This document shows, one piece after another, positions 1 to 8,108 of a DNA stretch of 64,000 nt. This stretch comes from Henriciella litoralis (GTDB lineage Bacteria; Pseudomonadota; Alphaproteobacteria; Caulobacterales; Hyphomonadaceae): NCBI RefSeq assembly GCF_002088935.1, contig NZ_NCSS01000004.1, forward strand, positions 310,001-374,000, written 5' to 3'. The notes under the pieces were generated by a model. The model had not been told where the DNA came from. It worked only from the letters and a program-made list of their open reading frames with translations, and ran no database searches. Each line of letters opens with the position of its first letter. The stretch's first letter is position 1. Made by a program: the position numbers and the translations under genes.

Positions 1-98
1 ACAAATTCGACACGGGCCGCTGATCAGCTGTTGGTACGCGCCCTCGCACACCTGCATTACAATCTTTTCATTCAGCTATTTCGGGTTGTGAGCCATTT

Positions 99-129
99 TT
101 GAGAGGCGTAGGCCTGAATCGTGTATTAT
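99..129 (+). promoter_or_regulatory. candidate promoter of the S46 peptidase gene
   Basis: A TTGAGA-like -35 (99-104) and a TATTAT -10 (124-129) are separated by 19 bases, longer than the optimal 17. A GGAGG ribosome binding site follows at 138-142, seven bases before the ATG at 150. The -10 is convincing; the -35 pairing is weak because of the spacing. Bases 1-98 hold no gene I can recognise. Confidence 0.35.
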
Positions 130-149
130 AACATTACGGAGGCGTCCCC

Positions 150-2348
150 ATGCCATTAGCCACTCCCTTTCTGAAATCCGGCGTCGCACTTTCAGTGCTC
201 GCGGCCGCGCTGGCGATCGGCGCACCGAATGCGTCCGCCAAGGAGGGCATGTGGACGCCTGACCAGCTGCCCGCCATCGCAGGCGACCTGAAGGCGACCG
301 GCCTTGAGCTACCGGCTGAAGCCCTTTCAGACCTCACCGGCTTTCCGATGGGCGCAGTCATCTCGCTGGGCGGCTGTACAGCGAGCTTCGTATCGCCCGA
401 GGGCCTCGTGGTGACCAATCATCACTGCGCCCGCGGCTCGATCCAGTATAATTCAACCGCCGAACAGAACTTCCTCGCAGACGGTTTTCTTGCTGAGACC
501 CTCGAAGATGAGCGCGCCGCCGCCCCCGGCACGCGCGTCTATGTCACCGTCAATGTCGAAGACGTAACCGACCGTGTTCGCGGCGACATCACCGACGACA
601 TGTCCGGCGAGGCTATCTTCGCGGCGGTCGATAATGCCGAGAAAGCGATCGTCAGCGAGTGTGAGACACAGGAAGGCCATCGCTGCCAGGTCGCGTCTTT
701 CTATGGCGGCCTGCAATACAAGCTGATCGACCGGCTCGAAATCCGCGATGTCCGCCTCGTCTACGGGCCGGCTGACAGCATCGGCAAATATGGCGGCGAC
801 ATCGATAACTGGATGTGGCCCCGCCACACCGGCGACTGGTCCTTCTACCGCGCCTATGTTGGCCCGGATGGCCAACCTGCCGATTACGCCGAAGAGAACG
901 TCCCGTTCAAACCTGAGCACATCCTGAAAGTCTCTGCGGGCGGTCTCGAAGACGGCGACTTCGTGATGGCCGCCGGCTATCCCGGCTCCACCTCGCGCTA
1001 TGCGCGCCTTGCCGAAGTCGAGCAGACCTTTGACTGGCAGTACCCGATGTTCGAAGCGCTGCTGAAGGACTGGATCGCCACGATTGAGGACGCCGCGCCA
1101 GAAGGCTCTGACGCCCGCATCAAGTACGAGGCACGTCTCGCTGGCCTCAACAACTATATGAAGAACCTTGGCGGTCAGATTGAAGGCGCTCGCCGCGTTG
1201 ATCTGGTTGGCCGCCGCGCCGCCCGTGAAGCCGCGCTGAATGACTGGATCGCGGGTCAGGACGGCGACACCGACTATGCGGCAACGCTCGAGAAGCTCGA
1301 CGCCCTCAGCGAGGAAATGGCCGAAACAGCCCGCAGCGAGTGGGCCTATAACAATGCCAATCGCTCACAGCTGCTGTCAGCCGCCAAGCGCCTTTACCGC
1401 CTGTCAAAGGAACGCCAGAAACCCGATGCCGAGCGCGAAAGCGGGTTTCAGGAGCGGGACATGACCTTCTTCCGTCAGGGTCTGGAGGCACTTGATCGCC
1501 GCTTTGATCCAGCCGTGGAAAAGGCTGAATGGATGCTCTTCCTCAAGGACTACATGACCTCCGAGGAAAGCGTCCGCGTTGCGGCCTTCGACGAAGCGCT
1601 CGGCCTGCCAGAGACCTGGGACGCTGACGCTGTCTCGGCCATTCTCGACGATTACTACGCCGAAACCACGCTCGACGAGACAGAGACCCGCCTTGCCCTG
1701 ATGGACAAGGACCCGGCCTGGTTCGAAGCGAGCGAAGACCCGTTCATCGAGCTGGCGGTCGCTCTCTACGACACCGACATGGCGGAGGAACAGCTTGCAA
1801 AAGACCAGGCGGGCCGCATGGCCCTGCTGCGTCCTGACTATATGCAGGCAATCATCGACTGGCAGGCGAGCGAAGGCTTCGCAGCCTATCCGGACGCCAA
1901 CTCCACCCTGCGCGTGACCTATGGCACGGTTCAGGGCGGCTCCCCGAAGGACGGGCTGATCTATACCCCGTTCACCTCGCTGGAAGGCATCCTGGAAAAG
2001 GACACCGGCGAGGACCCGTTCAATGCGCCACAAGCTGAACTCGATGTGATCGAGGCCGGCGACTATGGCCCCTACGAACTGGAGTCGCTCGGCTCGGTGC
2101 CGGTCAACTTCCTGTCGGATCTTGATTCAACGGGCGGCAATTCCGGCTCCCCGACCATGAATGCCAAGGGCGAGCTGGTTGGCCTGCTCTTTGACGGCAC
2201 AATTGAAAGCGTCAATTCCGACTGGGACTTCGACCCCCGCACGACGCGCACCATCCACGTCGATTCCCGCTACATGCTGTGGGTGATGGACAAGGTCGAC
2301 GGTGCCCAGCGCCTGCTCGACGAAATGGACATCGTCAGCGACGACTAA
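150..2348 (+). CDS. secreted S46 family dipeptidyl peptidase (DPP7-like)
   Basis: A 732-residue protein of the size usual for S46 serine exopeptidases, which remove dipeptides from peptide N-termini in the periplasm. A signal peptide occupies about residues 1-30 (ending ASA). The catalytic histidine lies in VVTNHHCARG (near residue 91), the aspartate probably in GGDIDNW, and the serine in TGGNSGSP (near residue 665). Eighteen residues after the serine is FDG, where the family distinguishes DPP7 (Gly, hydrophobic P1) from DPP11 (Arg, acidic P1); the glycine here points to hydrophobic specificity. The start has a good GGAGG site. The gene stands alone and ends in a rho-independent terminator. 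The family call is firm; substrate preference is inferred from the single residue. Confidence 0.93.
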   Translation: MPLATPFLKSGVALSVLAAALAIGAPNASAKEGMWTPDQLPAIAGDLKATGLELPAEALSDLTGFPMGAVISLGGCTASFVSPEGLVVTNHHCARGSIQYNSTAEQNFLADGFLAETLEDERAAAPGTRVYVTVNVEDVTDRVRGDITDDMSGEAIFAAVDNAEKAIVSECETQEGHRCQVASFYGGLQYKLIDRLEIRDVRLVYGPADSIGKYGGDIDNWMWPRHTGDWSFYRAYVGPDGQPADYAEENVPFKPEHILKVSAGGLEDGDFVMAAGYPGSTSRYARLAEVEQTFDWQYPMFEALLKDWIATIEDAAPEGSDARIKYEARLAGLNNYMKNLGGQIEGARRVDLVGRRAAREAALNDWIAGQDGDTDYAATLEKLDALSEEMAETARSEWAYNNANRSQLLSAAKRLYRLSKERQKPDAERESGFQERDMTFFRQGLEALDRRFDPAVEKAEWMLFLKDYMTSEESVRVAAFDEALGLPETWDADAVSAILDDYYAETTLDETETRLALMDKDPAWFEASEDPFIELAVALYDTDMAEEQLAKDQAGRMALLRPDYMQAIIDWQASEGFAAYPDANSTLRVTYGTVQGGSPKDGLIYTPFTSLEGILEKDTGEDPFNAPQAELDVIEAGDYGPYELESLGSVPVNFLSDLDSTGGNSGSPTMNAKGELVGLLFDGTIESVNSDWDFDPRTTRTIHVDSRYMLWVMDKVDGAQRLLDEMDIVSDD

Positions 2349-2350
2349 GC

Positions 2351-2402
2351 CGCTCAGCTAGCGAAAAGCAGAAGGGCCCGGCAGCAATGTCGGGCCTTTT
2401 TT
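2351..2402 (+). repeat. terminator-containing direct repeat, copy A
   Basis: Two blocks, CGCTCAGCTAGCGAAAA and AAGGGCCCGGCAG-C-AATGTCGGGCC, recur almost unchanged at 6575-6629 (16 of 17 and 24 of 25 bases identical, with a short different spacer between them). The second block is the stem of a terminator. The two copies bracket the rtcR-rtcBA cassette in the same orientation. Confidence 0.75.
2375..2402 (+). terminator. rho-independent terminator after the S46 gene
   Basis: Stem GGCCCG (2375-2380) with CGGGCC (2391-2396), a 10-base loop, then a run of six T. It serves the plus-strand peptidase gene and lies just beyond the convergent stop of rtcR. Confidence 0.85.
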
Positions 2403-2406
2403 CTTG

Positions 2407-3993
2407 TCAGGCGTTCGAAACATCGCCCCAGGACAGATCCCATTTCGCGAGATACTTCTTGAGGCGGTCGGCGTCATTGGACGTCGATTTTGCAAGTCTC
2501 GACACCGCAAACAGCTCGCGCCCGGCAGAGCTGAGGCTCGCATGGCGCGCGCAGACCGTCAGCACATGCTCCAGTTGCGGCTTGTCAAACGGGTCGATCT
2601 CGCTCGCGCGTTCTTCTCCGAGGCAAGCGATGAGCGACGCATATTCCGGTATAGAGGTTCGCCAGGCTGATTTCAGCCGTTGAACTTCAAGCTCAACAAC
2701 GTCTTCGGATATCCGCCCGCCATCGGCAAGCGTCGCCATCCGCACGATTGATCCGCCAAGGTCGCGGAAGTTTCCCGTCCACGCAGCAGCCGGGCTTTGA
2801 GCAAAGCTCAAATAGGCCTGATAGGCAGCTTGGTTGAAGCTGATCTTGGTGCCTTCGGTTCGTGCATATTTCGCCAGCTCGAACTCTATATTCGGCTCGA
2901 GATCCTCCTTGCGGTCTTTCAGGCCGGGCATCTCATAGGTCCACATATCAAGCCGGGCGAGCAGGTCTTCGCGAAACTCGCCCTCGGCGACCGCCTCGCG
3001 AAGGTCGCGATTGGTCCCGGCAATCAGCTGAAAATCGCTGGTGACCTCCCTGTCAGCACCGACCGGAAGGAACCGCTTCTCTTCAATGGCGCGAAGGATG
3101 CTCGCCTGCTCATCAAGGCCAAGTTCGCCAATCTCATCGAGGAATAGCAGGCCCTTATCGGCTGAGCGCAGCAGGCCCTTGCGGTCTGCCACCGCGCCGG
3201 TAAAGGCGCCGCGCTTGTGCCCGAAGAGCGCCGACATGGCGCTATCGCCGCGCAAGGTCGCGCAATTGACCTCGATGAACTCCCCCTCGATCTGATGGCG
3301 GCTTTTCTTCAGCTCGAAGATGCGTTGCGCCAGACGCGATTTGCCCGCACCCGTCGGGCCGAGCAGCAAGACCGGCGCCTCAGAGCGGATCACCACTTTC
3401 TCGATCTGGTCGATCATCGTGTTGAAGGCTTCGTTCCGCGTGACAATGCCGGACTTCAGAAAGCTTGTGCCCTCCTCGCGCTCTTCAGCAAAGCGACTGG
3501 CAATCTCATCATATTTCGACAGGTCGAGGTCGATGATCTGATAGTCGCCCTTTGGGCTCGTGCTGCGTTTGGGCGCAGGCGAAAGTTGGATAAGCCGTCC
3601 GGGGATGTATCTCGCCTCGGTCAGCAGAAACCAGCATATCTGCGCGACGTGCGTCCCGGTCGTCAGATTGGCGAGATAGCTTTCCTCGTCAGGACGGAAT
3701 TTATAGCCATCCGCGAAATCGCGCATCCCGCTATAGACTTCCTGAAAGTCCCATGGGTTTTTGAAATCAATGATGTGACGAACGATTTCGGTCTCAGGGG
3801 AAACACCTCGAACGTCTTTGGAGATGACATCGGCCAGCGTTGAGTGGCGACGGTCATGGATCAGCTCCAGCCGGTCAATGACGAGATCATCCTGCTGACA
3901 AAGCGCGACATTGGGCCGCCAGCGATTCCACCGGTCCGGCCCTTTGCCAGCATCGATCTGCGTCCCGAGGAAACTGAAAGCGACGGTTTTCAT
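2407..3993 (-). CDS. rtcR: RtcR, sigma-54-dependent activator of the RNA repair operon
   Basis: A 528-residue regulator of the RtcR type. Residues 1 to about 180 form the CARF-like sensor region characteristic of RtcR. Residues about 185-420 are an AAA+ ATPase with Walker A GPTGAGKS (212-219), the sigma-54 contact loop GAFTGA (262-267) and Walker B LLFLDEIGEL (near 282). A short C-terminal DNA-binding segment follows. In E. coli RtcR is held inactive by its CARF domain and switches on rtcBA after RNA damage; the same divergent arrangement is seen here, with a canonical -24/-12 promoter and IHF site in the 301-base gap. It ends 5 bases after a terminator of the convergent S46 gene. The AT-rich gap supplies its own promoter, which I did not resolve. 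Confidence 0.95.
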   Translation of the reverse strand: MKTVAFSFLGTQIDAGKGPDRWNRWRPNVALCQQDDLVIDRLELIHDRRHSTLADVISKDVRGVSPETEIVRHIIDFKNPWDFQEVYSGMRDFADGYKFRPDEESYLANLTTGTHVAQICWFLLTEARYIPGRLIQLSPAPKRSTSPKGDYQIIDLDLSKYDEIASRFAEEREEGTSFLKSGIVTRNEAFNTMIDQIEKVVIRSEAPVLLLGPTGAGKSRLAQRIFELKKSRHQIEGEFIEVNCATLRGDSAMSALFGHKRGAFTGAVADRKGLLRSADKGLLFLDEIGELGLDEQASILRAIEEKRFLPVGADREVTSDFQLIAGTNRDLREAVAEGEFREDLLARLDMWTYEMPGLKDRKEDLEPNIEFELAKYARTEGTKISFNQAAYQAYLSFAQSPAAAWTGNFRDLGGSIVRMATLADGGRISEDVVELEVQRLKSAWRTSIPEYASLIACLGEERASEIDPFDKPQLEHVLTVCARHASLSSAGRELFAVSRLAKSTSNDADRLKKYLAKWDLSWGDVSNA

Positions 3994-4049
3994 GGGATTT
4001 CAATATTATATTTTTTTCTAACTTACTATCTTATTGTATATTATTTCCC

Positions 4050-4069
4050 GCCCACTCGCGCTGCCCACT
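4050..4069. promoter_or_regulatory. direct repeat, possible RtcR upstream activating site
   Basis: GCCCACT occurs at 4050-4056 and again at 4063-4069, a 13-base period, inside an otherwise very AT-rich stretch (about 4000-4135). It lies about 70-90 bases upstream of the sigma-54 promoter, where an enhancer-binding protein would be expected. The assignment to RtcR is position-based inference only. Confidence 0.3.
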
Positions 4070-4097
4070 TTCATTCTATTATTATTTTTCTGTTTTG

Positions 4098-4110
4098 TAT
4101 CAATTGCTTA
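4098..4110 (+). promoter_or_regulatory. IHF binding site upstream of rtcBA
   Basis: TATCAATTGCTTA matches the IHF consensus WATCAANNNNTTR at every defined position. It is 28 bases upstream of the -24 element, between the probable RtcR sites and the promoter, where IHF bending brings activator and sigma-54 polymerase together. Confidence 0.7.
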
Positions 4111-4137
4111 TAGGATTTTTCAAACACCCCAAAAAGC

Positions 4138-4153
4138 TGGCACACCTCTTGTA
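4138..4153 (+). promoter_or_regulatory. sigma-54 promoter of rtcBA
   Basis: TGGCAC (4138-4143), 5 bases, TTGTA (4149-4153). This agrees with the sigma-54 consensus TGGCAC-N5-TTGCW except for T in place of C in the -12 element; the GG and G(C/T) doublets have the required spacing. Transcription should start near 4163. RtcR, encoded divergently, is the expected activator. Confidence 0.85.
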
Positions 4154-4162
4154 ATACCTGTT

Positions 4163-4294
4163 GGGCGCAGTTGATCAGAGCGCATACGATCTGATCGGCT
4201 GAGCCCGGGCGAGCAATCCGGCTCGTCCGGCCGCCGAGGATCCGCAAGGATCGTCGGCGAGGATGCCAAAGCCGCTGTTTAGAGGAGCGCAAAA
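4163..4294 (+). ncRNA. structured rtcBA leader with three tandem hairpins
   Basis: From the predicted start site to the rtcB ATG the leader can form three consecutive hairpins. Hairpin 1 pairs 4168-4179 with 4190-4201 (12 pairs, two of them G-U, 10-base loop). Hairpin 2 pairs 4205-4214 with 4221-4230 (10 pairs, one G-U, 6-base loop). Hairpin 3 pairs 4232-4243 with 4248-4259 (11 of 12 pairs, GCAA tetraloop of the GNRA class). The remaining bases carry an AGAGGAG-type ribosome binding site before the ATG at 4295. The first segment can alternatively fold as a tRNA D-arm look-alike (GCGC, an 11-base loop, GCGC). Whether this is a processed small RNA, a repair substrate or a translational control element cannot be told from sequence. 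Confidence 0.6.
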
Positions 4295-5518
4295 ATGGAC
4301 CGTCAATTTGATGTGATGTCGTCTGACGCAGGATTCCCGATCAAGATGTGGACGCGCGGCGTCCCTGTTGAAGACCAGGCACGTGAACAGCTGCGCAAGA
4401 CGTCGCAGATGCCGTTTATCTTCAAGCATCTTGCGGTGATGCCTGACGTGCATGTCGGCATTGGTTCGACGGTCGGATCGGTCATTCCCACGAAGGATGC
4501 GATCATCCCGGCTGCTGTCGGGGTCGATATCGGATGCGGGATGATGGCAGTGCGCACATCGCTCACAGCCAGCCAGCTTCCGGACTCGCTCGGGTCTATT
4601 CGTTCTGCCATCGAGAAGGCCGTGCCACATGGCCGGACGGCAGGACGTGGACGGCGTGACAAAGGCTCGTGGGAGAACCCACCAAAGTCTGCCGACGATG
4701 TCTGGATGGGCATGAAGGACAAGTTTGACCTGATTACCGACAAGCATCCGGCGATTGCGAAGTCGAACAACCACAAGCATCTCGGCACGCTTGGCACCGG
4801 TAATCACTTCATCGAGATCTGCCTTGATGAAAGCGACCGCGTCTGGATCATGCTTCACTCCGGCTCCCGGGGTGTGGGCAACCGGATCGGGTCCTACTTC
4901 ATCGAGCTGGCCAAGAAGGATATGCGCAAATGGTTCATCAACCTGCCGGACGAAAACCTGTCCTACTTCCCTGAAGGAACGGACCATTTCGATGACTATG
5001 TCGAGGCGGTTGACTGGGCGCAAAGCTTTGCGGCGGCAAATCGGACGGTCATGATGGCCAATGTCATCGCGGCCCTTCGCTCTGAGCTGCCAATTCCTTT
5101 CGAGGCCGAAGCCGAAGCGGTGAACTGTCACCACAACTATGTGACACGCGAAAACCACTTCGGGGAAAACATCTTCGTGACGCGAAAAGGCGCCGTTCGC
5201 GCCGCCAAGGGCGTCATGGGGATCATTCCAGGCTCGATGGGCGCGCGGTCCTACATTGTTCGCGGGCTGGGAAATGAAGAGAGCTTCTGTTCATGCTCCC
5301 ACGGGGCCGGACGGGTCATGTCCCGTACGGCTGCGAAGAAGGCCGTGTCGATGGAAGAGCACCGCGCGGCCGTCGCCCATGTCGAGTGTCGCAAGGATGC
5401 GGGTGTTCTCGATGAGACGCCTGCCGCCTACAAGGACATCGATGCGGTCATGGAAGCCCAGAAAGATCTGGTTGAGGTGGTCCACACACTCCGGCAGATT
5501 GTCTGCGTGAAAGGGTGA
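4295..5518 (+). CDS. rtcB: RtcB, RNA-splicing ligase (GTP- and Mn-dependent)
   Basis: A 407-residue protein, the length of E. coli RtcB. It joins RNA 2',3'-cyclic phosphate or 3'-phosphate ends to 5'-OH ends through a histidine-GMP intermediate. Metal and catalytic motifs are all present: GVDIGCGM (Cys81), LGTGNHFIE (His171), MLHSGSRG (His188), NCHHNY (His279/280) and SHGAGR with His336 as the guanylylated residue. The ribosome binding site AGAGGAG precedes the ATG by 7 bases. It is the first gene after a sigma-54 promoter and a structured leader and lies 4 bases before rtcA, so the pair is one operon controlled by RtcR. Confidence 0.97.
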   Translation: MDRQFDVMSSDAGFPIKMWTRGVPVEDQAREQLRKTSQMPFIFKHLAVMPDVHVGIGSTVGSVIPTKDAIIPAAVGVDIGCGMMAVRTSLTASQLPDSLGSIRSAIEKAVPHGRTAGRGRRDKGSWENPPKSADDVWMGMKDKFDLITDKHPAIAKSNNHKHLGTLGTGNHFIEICLDESDRVWIMLHSGSRGVGNRIGSYFIELAKKDMRKWFINLPDENLSYFPEGTDHFDDYVEAVDWAQSFAAANRTVMMANVIAALRSELPIPFEAEAEAVNCHHNYVTRENHFGENIFVTRKGAVRAAKGVMGIIPGSMGARSYIVRGLGNEESFCSCSHGAGRVMSRTAAKKAVSMEEHRAAVAHVECRKDAGVLDETPAAYKDIDAVMEAQKDLVEVVHTLRQIVCVKG

Positions 5519-5522
5519 GAGA

Positions 5523-6536
5523 ATGATCACCATTGATGGCTCTACCGGGGAGGGCGGAGGACAGATCCTCCGCTCTTCCCTCACACTCGCCGCGGCCACC
5601 GGCGAGGCAGTGCGCGTGACCAATATCCGTGCGAACCGCTCTCGACCCGGCCTGCTGCGCCAGCATCTGACCGCGCTCAATGCGATCACCGAGATATGCG
5701 GAGGCCACGTCACTGGCGGCGAGCTTGGCAGCAGCGAAATCACGCTTCGGCCGGGGTCTGTCCGGGCTGGCGACTATCATTTCTCGGTCGGCTCTGCCGG
5801 CAGCGCCAATCTGGTGCTCCAGACCGTGCTTCCGGCGCTTGTCTTGGCGGGCGAGCCGTCGAAAGTGACCGTCCAGGGTGGCACGCACAATCCTGCGGCG
5901 CCGCCCTTTGATTATCTGCAGGAATGCTACTTCCCTGCCCTGCGGAAAATCGGCCACGAGGTTCGCGGCGAGCTCAAATCATACGGGTTCTATCCGGCGG
6001 GCGGCGGTGAGCTAACGGTCGAGATTGATGGCGCGGGGACACCCTGCCCGTTCGAGCAGACCGATCGCGGCGAGGAACTCTCGCGCTCGCTGCAAGCGAT
6101 TGTCGCGAACCTTCCTGCCGACATTGCCAAGCGTGAACTCAGCACCGCCTCAAGGCTGATCGAGCTTGAGGATGAGGCCGCAATGACGATTCTGGCCCCC
6201 GACTCGATAGGCCCGGGAAACGTCCTCTATGGGCGTCTCGCCTATGAGAAATCCACCACGCTGTTCTCCCAGTTTGGCGAGAAAGGCGTGAGCGCACAAC
6301 AGGTCGGCAAACGTCTCGCCAAGCAGATGAAGGCTTTCTCTGCCAGTTCAGCGGCGGTCGACCATCACCTGGCTGACCAGCTTCTCCTGCCTATGGCGCT
6401 CGCCAAGGGCGGCGTCTTCTCAACGCTGCGGCCAAGCCTGCACGCGACGACAAATGCCGAAACGGTGTCGAAATTTACCGGCCGCCGGATATCGTTCGAA
6501 GACGCAAACGGTCATTTTATCTGCTCGGTTCTCTAA
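5523..6536 (+). CDS. rtcA: RtcA, RNA 3'-terminal phosphate cyclase
   Basis: A 337-residue protein matching the length of bacterial RtcA. It uses ATP to convert RNA 3'-phosphates to 2',3'-cyclic phosphates, the ends used by RtcB. The family signature DGSTGEGGGQILRSSL is at residues 5-20, QGGTHNPAAPPFDYL at about 118-132, and the catalytic histidine that takes AMP lies in HHLADQLLLPMAL (near residue 282). The start follows the rtcB stop by four bases with GAGAGA as ribosome binding site, so translation is probably coupled. A terminator repeat follows at 6599-6629. Confidence 0.96.
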   Translation: MITIDGSTGEGGGQILRSSLTLAAATGEAVRVTNIRANRSRPGLLRQHLTALNAITEICGGHVTGGELGSSEITLRPGSVRAGDYHFSVGSAGSANLVLQTVLPALVLAGEPSKVTVQGGTHNPAAPPFDYLQECYFPALRKIGHEVRGELKSYGFYPAGGGELTVEIDGAGTPCPFEQTDRGEELSRSLQAIVANLPADIAKRELSTASRLIELEDEAAMTILAPDSIGPGNVLYGRLAYEKSTTLFSQFGEKGVSAQQVGKRLAKQMKAFSASSAAVDHHLADQLLLPMALAKGGVFSTLRPSLHATTNAETVSKFTGRRISFEDANGHFICSVL

Positions 6537-6574
6537 GCTGGCGACGGGGCAACATGGTCACTATGCGCTAAACT

Positions 6575-6629
6575 CGCTCGGCTAGCGAAAATACCAAAGG
6601 GCCCGGCAGAAATGTCGGGCCCTCTTTTT
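6575..6629 (+). repeat. terminator-containing direct repeat, copy B
   Basis: Near copy of 2351-2402 (see that entry). The repeat includes 25 bases upstream of the terminator stem, so the match is not explained by the stem alone. Confidence 0.75.
6599..6629 (+). terminator. rho-independent terminator of rtcBA
   Basis: GGGCCCG (6599-6605) pairs with CGGGCCC (6616-6622), followed by TCTTTTT. It overlaps the stop region of the convergent PepSY gene. Confidence 0.85.
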
Positions 6630-8094
6630 ATGCTCTGCCGCCGCCGGAGATTTTCGAACGCTTTGCCACCGCTTTTCGGGCGCGTTTGAAGTCCTGCCCG
6701 ACACGCTTGTAAGCCATCCAGGTTCCCGTCGCGCAGACGCCGGTCACGCCGAGGAGCAGCAGGATGACCACGATATCCCAAACGGGCCGCTGGCGCAGGA
6801 TCGGCCAGTCGAAATTGTGAAAGCCATTTTCCAGCCAGCGATAGCGTTTGGTTGTGGCGGACACGAACCGCAGAATCTCGCCTGTCTCAGGATGTAAGTA
6901 GACCCGGGTTCGATCAGGATCGTTGAGGACGATCCGAATGACCGGAAGCTCAACATCTCGCTTGTGCCCGTAATAATAGCCGTCTTCTTTGCGCAGAACC
7001 GAAAGCGTTTCGACGCTCAGGCCATGTGCTTCAAATTGCGCCTGAAGGTCTGGCAGAGACAGCGTCGATGGCCCATCAGGACCAATTCTAATGGCTGAAC
7101 CATCACGCGTGTTCGCAATGAGATAGGGCTGACCGGCGAGCGGGGCGCTCTTCAGGCTGAGCAGATCAGGGATATCTGCACGCCGCGCTGCCTCTATGGC
7201 GAGACGGGCCTCTTCCCAGCTCATGGCCCCTGCGACCTGGCTTCGGGGCGTACTCGGCTCACTTTGCAGAAGGCCCCATGGGGCCATCGTCAACAGTCCG
7301 CTGGCGGTCCATGTCAGGACAAGCAAACCTGCAAACACGCCGATCATGTGATGCCAGAGCCAAACCGGTCTCCTGTAGGGAAACCACCGACCAGACCGGC
7401 CCCGCAGGCGCACAATACCCACCAGAAGCCCAGTTCCGGTGAGAAAGATGCCCAGAACGGTCAGCCAGATGACCGTCTGATACCAGAGCGGCTGGTTCTG
7501 GCGCAGCAATTGGGGATACAGCCAGTGGGGAATGGCGCCCAGCCACGCCACGATACGCTCCTGCCGATTTGCATCTTGAACGACTTTGCCGCTGGCGCCG
7601 GAAACATAGAGATATGTGCCCGCACGATCGTTCAGCGTGGCTTTCCAGAGCGGCGCGGCCCGTCGCCACATGTAGACGGTCCACTGATCGACCTCGATCT
7701 CCTCGAGCGTGACGATGTCACCCTCTATACCGTTGGCGGCCATGAACCTGTCGATCGCGGTCGCGACGTGTGCGCGGTCAAGCGGCTCCACGCGCGCGCC
7801 TGAGCGCAATGAAAAGATGCCCGCATTATCTCCGCCGCGAACCTCAACAACCGGCTCATCTGCACGCATCTCGATACGGAAACTGGATGCGGGCGCGCTG
7901 TCAGCCCCACCGATCATCTCGGTGTCACAACACCCGCTGAAGTCCAGCTTCTGTTGCGATGCTTCTTGTTCGGTGGACGAAGTGTCCGGGTAGCCTTGAT
8001 ACATCATCACGAAGCCGGAGAGGCACCAGATCGTCATGATCAGCCCGACACACACTCCGAGATATCGATGCAGAATGATAATGGCTTTGAGCAT
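6628..8094 (-). CDS. PepSY-associated membrane protein (PepSY_TM family)
   Basis: A protein of about 488 residues with the PepSY_TM layout. It has an N-terminal membrane helix (MLKAIIILHRYLGVCVGLIM), a long periplasmic PepSY-containing part, two central helices (VIWLTVLGIFLTGTGLLVG and a WLWHHMIGVFAGLLVLTW region with a HH pair), a second PepSY part and a C-terminal helix (DIVVILLLLGVTGVCATGTW). Members are commonly found with TonB receptors, where they are thought to act in ferric-siderophore reduction or removal; the adjacent receptor fits. I start at 8094 because the longer ATG at 8142 sits inside the terminator of the preceding gene. No strong ribosome binding site is visible, so the exact start is uncertain. 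Confidence 0.85.
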   Translation of the reverse strand: MLKAIIILHRYLGVCVGLIMTIWCLSGFVMMYQGYPDTSSTEQEASQQKLDFSGCCDTEMIGGADSAPASSFRIEMRADEPVVEVRGGDNAGIFSLRSGARVEPLDRAHVATAIDRFMAANGIEGDIVTLEEIEVDQWTVYMWRRAAPLWKATLNDRAGTYLYVSGASGKVVQDANRQERIVAWLGAIPHWLYPQLLRQNQPLWYQTVIWLTVLGIFLTGTGLLVGIVRLRGRSGRWFPYRRPVWLWHHMIGVFAGLLVLTWTASGLLTMAPWGLLQSEPSTPRSQVAGAMSWEEARLAIEAARRADIPDLLSLKSAPLAGQPYLIANTRDGSAIRIGPDGPSTLSLPDLQAQFEAHGLSVETLSVLRKEDGYYYGHKRDVELPVIRIVLNDPDRTRVYLHPETGEILRFVSATTKRYRWLENGFHNFDWPILRQRPVWDIVVILLLLGVTGVCATGTWMAYKRVGQDFKRARKAVAKRSKISGGGRA

Positions 8095-8108
8095 GGCGTT
8101 TGAAATCT

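Noticed and set aside
2407..3993. a CRISPR-associated locus because of the CARF-like region
   Set aside because: The CARF-type domain is the normal sensor of RtcR; there are no cas genes or spaced repeats.
4161..4237. a genuine tRNA gene in the rtcBA leader
   Set aside because: The D-arm and T-arm sizes fit, but the acceptor strands do not pair, the T-loop lacks TTC, and no anticodon stem forms. Kept only as a tRNA-like resemblance.
4175..5158. 327-codon open frame on the minus strand
   Set aside because: Antisense to rtcB and its leader; composition follows the rtcB codon bias.
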